From NCBI GenBank assembly GCA_938022205.1, contig CALIEB010000001.1:372001-436000 (forward strand): 64,000 bases of DNA. The letters are read 5' to 3'. The notes under the pieces are model-generated. The model did no database searches. It was not told where the DNA came from and worked only from the letters and a program-made list of their open reading frames with translations. Below, piece after piece: positions 56,933 to 64,000 of the stretch. The stretch comes from an uncultured Anaerolineae bacterium. Its GTDB lineage: Bacteria; Chloroflexota; Anaerolineae; Aggregatilineales; Phototrophicaceae. Within the stretch, counting starts at the first letter, position 1; each line of letters begins with the position of its first letter. Made by a program: the position numbers and the translations under genes.

Positions 56933-59224
56933 TTAGGGTGTGGCGCGGCGTTCGCGCTGGGCTTTTAGGTCAAAGTAGGCTTGCATGGTTTCGCGCACGA
57001 TAGGCAGCGCGATGCGCGAGCCTTCGCCGCCATTGTAGACAAAGGCGATGATAATCACTTCGGGAGCTTCATAAGGTGCGTAGCCCACATACCACGCATG
57101 AGCGGGCCACTGTCCCGGCACGCAGTAGCCCAACGGACGCGCCACGTCATCGCAGTATTCCGCTGTGCCGGTCTTGCCCGCCACCTGCACCGTGTCCAAC
57201 CGCGCCGCCCGTGCTGTGCCGCCCTCAATCGTCACCGCCGCCAACATGCCTTCACGCACCAACTGCAGCGAGCGCGTGCTGGTGAAAGGCGGGCGATAGG
57301 GGTTGTTCGCCGTGCGGAAGCGTATCGGCTGGCACACCCGCCCCGAAAAGGTGTAGTTCAGCGGGATGTGGATTTTATACTCGCGCAAGACCGGCGCAAA
57401 GTCGTCGCCGCTCACGTTGACCGTGTTGCGATAGCCCTGCGGGTCGCAGCGCAGCGGGTCGTAATAGGGGCTGGTGCGCTCGCACGTGCAGGCAAGGCTA
57501 GTGGGACCCTTCATGAGCATGTCTTCTAGCAGCAACAGCGTAAGTGGTTCGTTGGACGGCACGGTCTCAAGGTTGAGCGTGCGCAGCACTTTAGGACGGA
57601 ACGGCTCAAGCAAGTTGCCTTCCGCGTCCAAAAAGGTGCGAATGAGCGTCGGCTGGTACAGCGTGCCGTTGTTGACAATCGCCGCCACCTGCGCCAGCAG
57701 CTGCAACGGCGTGACGGTGACATAGCCTTGCCCGAACGCCGCGTTGTAAGTGTCGCCCGTCGACCAATTTTCGCCGTAGTTGCGCCGCTTCCAGTCCGGG
57801 TCAGGCATGCGCCCGGCGTTCTCAAACGGCAGCTCTATGCCCAGTTGCGAGCCGATGCCTGTGGCGGTGGCGTAGCGGAACAAGCCGTCGATGCCCAGCC
57901 CGCCGGGCTTAAGCACTTGCGGTGAGATGTTGTTGTTGCCGCCGCCAATTTGATAGTAGTAAACGTCACAGCTCCACGCGATGGACTGGACGAAGTTCAC
58001 TGCGCCGTGTCCGTTGCGCAACCAGCAGACAAACCGCTGCGAGGCAGCGGGGTCGTTAGGCGCATAGCGGTTCTCCAGCAAGAGCTGCCCTTCGTCGCGC
58101 AAGGTCGTTTCCGGCGCGATGATGTCCTCTTGCGCCACGCCCGCCGACACGATGAGCTTCCACACCGAGCCGGGCGGATACAAACCCTTGATGGCGTTGT
58201 TGACTAGCGGACGCGCGGGGTCTTCAGCAATGTCAAGATAGTACGGCACGTCGATAGCGCGAGCAAAGCGCGCATTGTCGTAGGTCGGCAGGCTGACCAT
58301 CGCCAAAATCTCGCCCGTGCGCGGGTCCATCGCAATCACCACGCCCTGCGTGCTTAACCCCTTATCGGCAGGCGCGGGATTGGCGTTGCGGAAAGCAATC
58401 CAGCGTTCCAGCGCGTCCTGTGCCGCCTGCTGCAGTTCCGCATCAATCGTGAGCTGCACGCTTTGCCCCGGAATCGGCGCGACCTCGCTGACGACGTTTA
58501 GCACTTCGCCCGCCACGTCGACCTCGCGCAGGCGTGCGCCGCGTGTGCCGCCCAGCCGATTTTCCAAGAAGCGTTCAATGCCCTCGTAGCCAATACGGTC
58601 AAAGGCGGGATTGTAGCCTTGCTCGCGCAGCGCGCGCGCCTCTTCCTCCGGAATAGGTCCCATATAGCCGACGATGTGCGCAGTCACCGCCCCTGTGGGA
58701 TAGGCACGCACGCCCACCGCCTCAATGTTGACCCCGGGCATGTAGATGCGCTCCTCTAAGATTTGCATCATCACGCGCTGAGGGATGTCTTGCGCCACGA
58801 CGACTGGGCGAAACGGCGCAATGCCCGCGCCCTCCGCCACCAGCTCTTCGATGCTGCGCACAAAGCGGTTGCCCGATGCAATGGCAATCTCGCGGGTTGG
58901 CGGCACGCCCACCAACGCCGACAAGCGGTTGAACACGCTTAACGCCGCGTCACGGTTGCCGGGGATTTCGGCGGGAATAATCGTCACGTTGTAGGCCGGC
59001 ACATTGTATGCCAAGCGCAGGTCGTTGCGGTCACGAATTGCGCCGCGCGCCGCAGCCAACGGCAGCGTGCTAAAGCGGTTCTCGTCTGCTGCCGCGTTGT
59101 AGCGCGCGTAGTTTACAATCTGCATCTCGTAGAGACGCAGCCCAAACAAGGCAAACACGCCGAAGATAATCGCTTGATAAAAGGTCAAACGCCAGCCCTG
59201 AAACGGCAAAAGACGGTTTTTCAT
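56933..59224 (-). CDS. mrdA: Penicillin-binding protein 2 (elongation transpeptidase)
   Basis: 763 residues, a class B PBP anchored by one N-terminal helix (about 12-32) with the catalytic part outside. The dimerisation/pedestal domain starts RGAIRDRNDLRLAYNVP. The transpeptidase has SVWK (353-356) as SxxK, SCD (418-420) as the second motif in its PBP2-type SxD form, and KTGT in VQVAGKTGTAEYC near residue 690. An insertion near 560-640 holds several cysteines (SLACTCERTSPYYDPLRC) and may carry a disulfide. It crosslinks the wall made by RodA. Operon with mreBCD upstream. Confidence 0.94.
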   Translation of the reverse strand: MKNRLLPFQGWRLTFYQAIIFGVFALFGLRLYEMQIVNYARYNAAADENRFSTLPLAAARGAIRDRNDLRLAYNVPAYNVTIIPAEIPGNRDAALSVFNRLSALVGVPPTREIAIASGNRFVRSIEELVAEGAGIAPFRPVVVAQDIPQRVMMQILEERIYMPGVNIEAVGVRAYPTGAVTAHIVGYMGPIPEEEARALREQGYNPAFDRIGYEGIERFLENRLGGTRGARLREVDVAGEVLNVVSEVAPIPGQSVQLTIDAELQQAAQDALERWIAFRNANPAPADKGLSTQGVVIAMDPRTGEILAMVSLPTYDNARFARAIDVPYYLDIAEDPARPLVNNAIKGLYPPGSVWKLIVSAGVAQEDIIAPETTLRDEGQLLLENRYAPNDPAASQRFVCWLRNGHGAVNFVQSIAWSCDVYYYQIGGGNNNISPQVLKPGGLGIDGLFRYATATGIGSQLGIELPFENAGRMPDPDWKRRNYGENWSTGDTYNAAFGQGYVTVTPLQLLAQVAAIVNNGTLYQPTLIRTFLDAEGNLLEPFRPKVLRTLNLETVPSNEPLTLLLLEDMLMKGPTSLACTCERTSPYYDPLRCDPQGYRNTVNVSGDDFAPVLREYKIHIPLNYTFSGRVCQPIRFRTANNPYRPPFTSTRSLQLVREGMLAAVTIEGGTARAARLDTVQVAGKTGTAEYCDDVARPLGYCVPGQWPAHAWYVGYAPYEAPEVIIIAFVYNGGEGSRIALPIVRETMQAYFDLKAQRERRATP

Positions 59225-59257
59225 CGTCTTACTCCCTCAAACTAGGGGTTGACAGGG

Positions 59258-59764
59258 TCAGCGCAGCGCGGACGGCGCACCAATCAGCCGCTGCACAACG
59301 CGCACCGCCACGTACACGGGCAGAATTAACCCCACATGATACAACAAGGTTGGCAGGAGAAAATAGCGAACCGTCGGCACAAAGTCCACGCCATAGCCTA
59401 CGACCGCCAGCAGCGTGTAGAGAACAAGGTGATGCAGCAGCGTGCCAAAGAAGACAATTGGCAGCAGCAACAGCGGGCTGAAGCTGTAAAGTTCGCTCTT
59501 GAGCGTTTGCACCACGCCAATCATCGCCAGCAGCGCAAGCACTGACGTGCCGAGCGGCGCAATCGAGAGCAGGTCGTGAAAGATGCCGCCGACGAACGCC
59601 CAAAACAACGCCTCGCTGCGGTTGGCATGCACCGCCCACGCCAACGTCCACAGCAAAATAAGGTCAGGTTGCCCGCTGTTGAGGCGCGCGAACACCAGTA
59701 CGCTGGACTGTGCTGCTGCTAGCAGCGCGTAGAACGCTACGCCTCCCACGTAATACCAGACCAT
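59258..59764 (-). CDS. mreD: Rod shape-determining protein MreD
   Basis: 168 residues, five to six membrane helices and little else. GQPDLILLWTLAWAVHANRSEALFWAFVGGIFHDLLS is the typical MreD start, in which a polar residue set lies inside the second and third helices. MreD links MreC and the PBP2-RodA machine in the membrane. Position between mreC (17-base gap) and mrdA (33-base gap) confirms the name; the sequence family itself is weakly conserved. Confidence 0.88.
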   Translation of the reverse strand: MVWYYVGGVAFYALLAAAQSSVLVFARLNSGQPDLILLWTLAWAVHANRSEALFWAFVGGIFHDLLSIAPLGTSVLALLAMIGVVQTLKSELYSFSPLLLLPIVFFGTLLHHLVLYTLLAVVGYGVDFVPTVRYFLLPTLLYHVGLILPVYVAVRVVQRLIGAPSALR

Positions 59765-59781
59765 GCTCGTCTTCTTTTCGG

Positions 59782-60633
59782 CTACTGCGGCGGCTCAAAC
59801 ACGTTGATGTCCGCCGCTTCAAAGTTGGTCACGACCAGCACAAACTCCAGCGTGTTGAAGTTGATGAAGCTGCGAATTTCCGCCTCCTGCGACAGCTCGA
59901 ACTCGAGGCGGCGGCGGCTTGTCACCTGCCCGATGACGATATCCGGCGGGAAGTTGCCGCCCAAGCCGGAGGTTACGACCAAATCACCCTCCAAAACTTG
60001 GCTATCAATCGGAATGTAGAGCATGCGCAAGCTGCCGGTCAGCAAGCCGCGCCCTAACACCGTGCCTTCGGCGCGGCTGGTCTGCAAGCGTCCGCTCACC
60101 GCGCTGTTTTGGTCGGTGATAAGCTGCACTTGGGCGGCGTTGGCAGTTACACGGAAGACGCGCCCGACCAAGCCTAAGTCTGTAATCACCGGCATGCCAA
60201 CGCGCACCCCATCGCGCGCGCCTCTGTTGATAATTAGGCTGCGCAGCAAGCTCTGCTGCTCCACGCCGATGACATCCGCCGCCAACGTGCGCAGGTCGCG
60301 GCGCGTGTTGGTGTAGTTCAGCAAGCCGCTCAAGCGTTGATAGTCGCTGGCAATCTCGCGCAGCTGCAGCAACTCCGCCGTGAGCGCGGCGAGCTGGCGT
60401 TCGAGGTCAGCGTTGCGTTGTAAAAGTTCTTCCATTGTCTGGGGAGCTTCGCTAGCCGTGATGATGGTGCGGCTGGTCTGTGTCAAAAGGCGGGTAAGCG
60501 CATTAAGCGGTGCCGCCAACAGGTCTTCCAACGGGCGCGTCAAGCCCAACAAGCTGACAAGCAGCAGCCCCGCCGCTAGCACAAACGCCACCATCAGCCC
60601 CGACCATCGGTTGTTACGCCAGCCACCGCGCAT
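59782..60633 (-). CDS. mreC: Rod shape-determining protein MreC
   Basis: 283 residues from the ATG at 60633, with AGGGGG 8 bases upstream, overlapping the mreB stop region; a GTG three codons earlier is less likely. One membrane helix (about 14-33), then a coiled coil (about 68-100, LLQRNADLERQLAALTAELL) and two beta barrels outside the membrane: VIGVEQQSLLRSLIINRGARDGVRVGMPV and VVTSGLGGNFPPDIVIGQV are the usual signatures. It scaffolds PBP2 outside the membrane. Confidence 0.92.
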   Translation of the reverse strand: MRGGWRNNRWSGLMVAFVLAAGLLLVSLLGLTRPLEDLLAAPLNALTRLLTQTSRTIITASEAPQTMEELLQRNADLERQLAALTAELLQLREIASDYQRLSGLLNYTNTRRDLRTLAADVIGVEQQSLLRSLIINRGARDGVRVGMPVITDLGLVGRVFRVTANAAQVQLITDQNSAVSGRLQTSRAEGTVLGRGLLTGSLRMLYIPIDSQVLEGDLVVTSGLGGNFPPDIVIGQVTSRRRLEFELSQEAEIRSFINFNTLEFVLVVTNFEAADINVFEPPQ

Positions 60634-60645
60634 CGCTTGCACCCC

Positions 60646-61707
60646 CTAGTGCTTCGTGCTGTTGCGCTCGGGACCGACCAACAGGCGGCTGAGGTTGTTG
60701 TAGTCTTCGAGGATGCGCCCTGCGCCGCGCGCCACACATGTCAGAGAGTCTTCCGCCACCTGCGCCTTGATTTTAATCTCGCGCGTGATGCGCTGGTCGA
60801 TGCCGCGCAGCTGCGCGCCGCCGCCGGCCACCGTGATGCCGCTCTCCATCAAATCCGCCACTAGCTCGGGCGGCGTGTCGTCCAGCGCGTCTTTAATCGT
60901 GTCGAGGATGATGTTGACCGAGCCGCTGATGGCTTCGCGGATTTCAATGGAACTCACTTCCACGCTGTCCGGCAGCCCGGTGATTAGGTTGACCCCCTTA
61001 ACCGTCATGACGCGCTCTTGCGGCAGGGCGTAGGCACTGCCAATTTCAATTTTCACGCGCTCGGCGGTCGGTTCGCCAATGTTGAGATTGTGTTTCTGGC
61101 GCATGTACTGTTTGATGTCCTCGTCCATTTCGTCGCCTGCGATGCGAATAGAGCGGCTGATGACCACGCCGCCTAGCGAGAAGATGGCGACTTCGGTCGT
61201 GCCGCCGCCGATGTCGACAATCATGCTGCCGCGCGTTTCGAGGACGGGCAAGCCCGCGCCCACTGCCGCTGCCACCGGCTCCTCGATGAGGTGCGCCTCG
61301 CGTGCGCCCGCATCGAGCGTGGCTTCGATAACGGCGCGCTTCTCGACTTCGGTCACGCCGGTGGGGACACCGACGACGACGCGGGGGCGTGGAATGGGCA
61401 CCCACAATTGTTCGTGCGCTTTGCGAATAAGATATTGCAGCATGCGTGCCGTGACCTCGTATTCGCTGATGACACCGTCGCGCAGGGGGCGTACAATCAG
61501 GATGTCTTTGGAGTTTTTGTTCCACATTTCTTTGGCACGCGCGCCCACCTCAATCGGCGTTTTGGTGCGTCTGTCTAACGCAACGAACGTCGGCTCGTTT
61601 AGCACAATGCCCTTGTTGCGCACATACACCAGCGTATACGCCGTGCCAAGGTCAATGCCGATGTCGAGCGAGAACAGTCCAAACAGGTAGTCTAATGGGT
61701 TAGCCAC
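60646..61707 (-). CDS. mreB: Rod shape-determining actin MreB
   Basis: 353 residues starting with GTG at 61707: GGGGAGA lies just before it and the product then begins (M)ANPLDYLFGLFSLDIGIDLGTA, the normal MreB start; the frame is open further but the extra part is unlike MreB. ATP-binding signatures are complete: DIGIDLGTAYTLVYV, MIVDIGGGTTEVAIFSLGG and VAGGGAQLRGIDQRI. MreB filaments guide wall synthesis along the cell cylinder. First gene of the mreBCD-mrdA operon, with an extended -10 promoter upstream, and divergent from tilS. Confidence 0.96.
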   Translation of the reverse strand: MANPLDYLFGLFSLDIGIDLGTAYTLVYVRNKGIVLNEPTFVALDRRTKTPIEVGARAKEMWNKNSKDILIVRPLRDGVISEYEVTARMLQYLIRKAHEQLWVPIPRPRVVVGVPTGVTEVEKRAVIEATLDAGAREAHLIEEPVAAAVGAGLPVLETRGSMIVDIGGGTTEVAIFSLGGVVISRSIRIAGDEMDEDIKQYMRQKHNLNIGEPTAERVKIEIGSAYALPQERVMTVKGVNLITGLPDSVEVSSIEIREAISGSVNIILDTIKDALDDTPPELVADLMESGITVAGGGAQLRGIDQRITREIKIKAQVAEDSLTCVARGAGRILEDYNNLSRLLVGPERNSTKH

Positions 61708-61738
61708 AAATGTCTCCCCATGCCGTAAACAAAGGTAA

Positions 61739-61747
61739 ATTATAACA
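61739..61747 (-). promoter_or_regulatory. Extended -10 promoter of the mre operon
   Basis: Minus strand TGT followed by a perfect TATAAT (61739-61744). A TTGACG lies upstream but only 13 bases away, too near to be a normal -35. The start is about 25 bases before the mreB GTG. Confidence 0.6.
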
Positions 61748-61774
61748 GCAAATTGCACGTCAAGGAATATCGCC

Positions 61775-63187
61775 ATGCGCCCAGACCCGCTTCATCAGCA
61801 ACTGCTTAGCTTTGCCGCGCTGCGTGGGCGGCGGGTCGTGGTGGCGGTGAGCGGTGGCAGGGATTCAATGGTGCTGCTGCACGCGCTGCACGCCATCCAA
61901 ACGCAGGCAGCTCTCACGCTGCACGTCGCCACGTTCGACCATCGCTTGCGTGCCGAAAGTCACGCCGACGCGGCGTTCGTGGCGGCGTGGTGCGCGCAGC
62001 ACAACATCCCTTGCACTATTGGCACGGCAGCTGTGCGCGACGAAGCTGCCGCGCGCCAAGAGAACATCGAAGCTACCGCGCGCCGCCTGCGCTATGGTTT
62101 TCTTGCCGCCACCGCACGCACGCAAGGCGCGACCGCGCTGGTGACCGCTCACCACGCCGACGACCAAGCCGAAACAGTGTTGTGGCACGTCGTGCGCGGC
62201 ACAGGGCTGGACGGTTTGGGCGGCATGGCGGAGGCTGCACCCTGCCCGTTCGCGCCCGACCTCACGCTCTATCGCCCGTTGCTGTCGCTGGCGCGCGCCG
62301 ACCTACACGCCTATCAGCAGCGGCACGCCGTGCCTTTCCGCGAGGATAGCAGCAACGCCGACCTCGCTTACACGCGCAACCGCCTGAGGCACGAGGTGCT
62401 GCCCGCGCTCGCCCAGCTCAACCCCAGCGTGACGCAAGCCCTGGTTAGACTGGCGGCAAACGCGCGCGATGCCCAGCACGCCGTCGACCAACAGCTTGAG
62501 CAAGCACTACGCATACATGCGGTGTGCGCACAAGACGGCTGGCGTGTGCCGCGCCGCGTCTTCCTCGCGTGGGCGCGCGCTGTGCAAGCGCGTTTTGTCC
62601 AACGTGCCTTTTACGCGCTAGCACCGGATGCCGAGCTAGGGCATGAGCGCGTCCAGCGTGCGCTCGCGCTGGCGGCACAAGGGCGCGGCGACCGCGTCGT
62701 CGAGCTACCAGCAGGCGTGCGCGTGCGCGTGCGCGCAAGCATGTTCTGTGTCGAACGCACGCCGCCTGCGTTTGCAGCGGTGCTGCTTCCCGAAGGACAC
62801 GCGCCGCAGGAGCTGACGTATGGCGCGCCTGTGCGCTTGGCGGCACACACGCTGACCATGCACGCCGCGCCGCAGCCCAACGCCATCGCACAGCTACATC
62901 TGCCCGCAGGGGTGACGGTGCGGCTGCGCGCCCGCCAAACGGGTGACGCTTGGCAACCTAAAGGCTTGGGCGGACATAAACAGACGCTGAAAAAGTGGTT
63001 TATCGACCACAAAGTGCCGCTAGCAGTGCGCGCGCGCGTGCCGCTGCTAGAAGTCAACGGGCGCATTGCGGCGGTGATTTTGCGCGAAGGGTGGCACATC
63101 AGCGACGCGGCAGCGGTTACAGCAGACGCGCCCGCCACCGCGTTTTTTACGCTAGAGGAGCAGCCTACAAACCGTATATGCTCTTGA
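61775..63187 (+). CDS. tilS: tRNA(Ile)-lysidine synthetase TilS
   Basis: 470 residues, a cytoplasmic PP-loop ATPase that joins lysine to C34 of the AUA-reading tRNA-Ile. The PP-loop is VAVSGGRDSMVLLHAL (SGGRDS at 26-31; the usual fourth residue varies). TFDHRLRAESHADAAFV, ENIEATARRLRYGFL and VTAHHADDQAETVLWHVVRG are the conserved core, with RNRLRHEVLPAL closing the N-domain. The C-terminal tRNA-binding part ends KKWFIDHKVPLAVRARVPLL, typical of long TilS. The gene is divergent from mreB and overlaps the convergent M32 gene by 23 bases. Confidence 0.94.
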   Translation: MRPDPLHQQLLSFAALRGRRVVVAVSGGRDSMVLLHALHAIQTQAALTLHVATFDHRLRAESHADAAFVAAWCAQHNIPCTIGTAAVRDEAAARQENIEATARRLRYGFLAATARTQGATALVTAHHADDQAETVLWHVVRGTGLDGLGGMAEAAPCPFAPDLTLYRPLLSLARADLHAYQQRHAVPFREDSSNADLAYTRNRLRHEVLPALAQLNPSVTQALVRLAANARDAQHAVDQQLEQALRIHAVCAQDGWRVPRRVFLAWARAVQARFVQRAFYALAPDAELGHERVQRALALAAQGRGDRVVELPAGVRVRVRASMFCVERTPPAFAAVLLPEGHAPQELTYGAPVRLAAHTLTMHAAPQPNAIAQLHLPAGVTVRLRARQTGDAWQPKGLGGHKQTLKKWFIDHKVPLAVRARVPLLEVNGRIAAVILREGWHISDAAAVTADAPATAFFTLEEQPTNRICS

Positions 63188-64000
63188 ACTTGCGCTCAAG
63201 ATAGTCCATATAGGGCGTGCTGTCGATGTCGCCGCCGGTGATGCGCTGGGTCAGCTCGGCGGCAGTGTACTTGCGCCCGTGCTGGTGAATGTTAACGCGC
63301 AGCCAGTCCAACAGCGTGTCAAACTTGCCCTGCGCGATGTCATCAGGAATGCTGGGATGCGCCGCCAACGCCGCGTTATAATACTGCACCGAAAGCAAAT
63401 TGCCCAGCGCGTAGGTGGGGAAGTAGCCCATCAAGCCCGACGACCAATGCACATCTTGCAGCACACCTTGCGCGTCGTCGGGCGGCGTGATGCCTAAGTA
63501 TTCCTCAAAGCGACCATTCCACTCCTTAGGCAGGTCTTGCACACGAATTTTGCCCGTCAAGATGTCCTTTTCTAGGTCAAAGCGCAGCATAATGTGCAAG
63601 TTGTAAGTAGCTTCGTCCGCCTCCACGCGGATAAACGACCGCTGCACTTTGTTAATGCCCTTCACAAAGGCTTCTAAAGAGACACGCGCCAGCTGCGGAA
63701 AGGTTTGCTGCAGCTGGGGCAACGCCCATGACCAGAAGCCTGCGCTGCGCCCGACGATGTTCTCCCAAAGGCGCGACTGCGACTCATGCACGCCCAACGA
63801 CGTGCCGCCCGCTAGCGGCGTGCCGTCCAGCTCTTGCGCACTGCCTTGCTCGTACATGGCATGACCCGCCTCATGCATCATGCCAAACAACGCCGGATTA
63901 AGGAAGTCGTCGTAAAAGCGCGTCGTGATGCGCACGTCGTTCACGCCAAAGCTGGTGCAGAAAGGATGCACCGACACCGCTTGCACGCCGCGCGACATGT
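63165..64000 (-). CDS. M32-family metallocarboxypeptidase (Taq type), 5' end cut by window edge
   Basis: The frame runs off the right edge; 278 residues of the C-terminal half are seen. HPFCTSFGVNDVRITTRF, then MMHEAGHAMYEQG with the HExxH zinc motif, and GVHESQSRLWENIVGRS with the third zinc ligand are the M32 signatures, in the right order. RVEADEATYNLHIMLRFDLE and GLMGYFPTYALGNLLSVQYY follow as in thermostable carboxypeptidase Taq. The end (DSTPYMDYLERKFKSIYGL) is normal. It removes C-terminal residues broadly, except proline. The true start lies outside the window. Confidence 0.92.
   Translation of the reverse strand, partial: MSRGVQAVSVHPFCTSFGVNDVRITTRFYDDFLNPALFGMMHEAGHAMYEQGSAQELDGTPLAGGTSLGVHESQSRLWENIVGRSAGFWSWALPQLQQTFPQLARVSLEAFVKGINKVQRSFIRVEADEATYNLHIMLRFDLEKDILTGKIRVQDLPKEWNGRFEEYLGITPPDDAQGVLQDVHWSSGLMGYFPTYALGNLLSVQYYNAALAAHPSIPDDIAQGKFDTLLDWLRVNIHQHGRKYTAAELTQRITGGDIDSTPYMDYLERKFKSIYGL

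Noticed and set aside
57880-57990. Missing asparagine in the PBP2 SxN motif (SCD)
   Set aside because: PBP2-type enzymes normally have SxD here, so this is not an anomaly.

Overview
The window looks like a chromosome segment of a Chloroflexota bacterium, probably from the Anaerolineae side of the phylum. This is inferred from gene content and style: a short archaeal-type ProS, large GT-C glycosyltransferases with C-terminal beta-sandwich modules, TPR/SH3/CARDB envelope proteins, MinCDE beside MreBCD, and a high-GC codon style. No rRNA, tRNA, insertion sequence, prophage or CRISPR array was seen. Genes are dense; no gap reaches 300 bases.

Layout. 1-4625 (minus): a GT-C glycosyltransferase cut by the left edge and a two-NYN-domain nuclease-like protein. 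4918-6351: proS. 6518-12389 (plus): murE, a GT-C enzyme, a GT2 enzyme, an undecaprenyl-phosphate sugar-1-phosphate transferase and a MazG-type hydrolase. 12448-25433 (minus): the bioenergetic core, nuoA-H-J-K-L-M-M-N followed by an AtpZ-like gene, atpB, atpE and an atpF/delta fusion. 25630-32238: a second large GT-C enzyme, a FemAB-type transferase, a histone-deacetylase-fold amidohydrolase and aspS. 32499-41014: mostly secreted or membrane proteins (TPR, beta-propeller/SH3, MFS, M50 peptidase, CPBP-like, SH3/CARDB lipoprotein, TPR) and a duplicated SWIM protein behind a structured leader. 41011-49397 (minus): ferredoxin reductase, GPH symporter, then gatC, a response regulator, guaA, an SbcC/Rad50 ATPase and a 56-residue membrane protein. 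49572-52531 (plus): a small membrane protein, a HEAT-repeat protein, an inositol monophosphatase and a GT4 enzyme. 52528-61707 (minus): a shape and division block, mreB-mreC-mreD-mrdA-unknown-minC-minD-minE-rodA. 61775-64000: tilS and the 3' part of an M32 carboxypeptidase gene.

How the genes work together. The respiratory block encodes only the membrane arm of complex I (no B, C, D, E, F, G or I subunit) and only Fo-side ATP synthase subunits (no alpha, beta, gamma or epsilon), so soluble partners must lie elsewhere. It has several unusual features: two NuoM proteins, the second lacking the usual TM7 lysine; a NuoL whose lateral helix is lengthened by an apparent 30-residue internal duplication; a NuoL loop with 21 histidines in 50 residues; and an ATP synthase subunit a with a roughly 240-residue extracytoplasmic insertion containing a split LysM-like motif. 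I regard this block as the most unusual system in the window. The wall genes (murE, femAB type, mrdA, rodA, mreBCD) and minCDE indicate a rod-shaped, peptidoglycan-bearing cell.

Regulation visible in the sequence: several sigma70-type promoters, many with an extended TGn -10; intrinsic terminators at most isolated convergent junctions; and a strong promoter, folded leader and terminator just before the SWIM gene.
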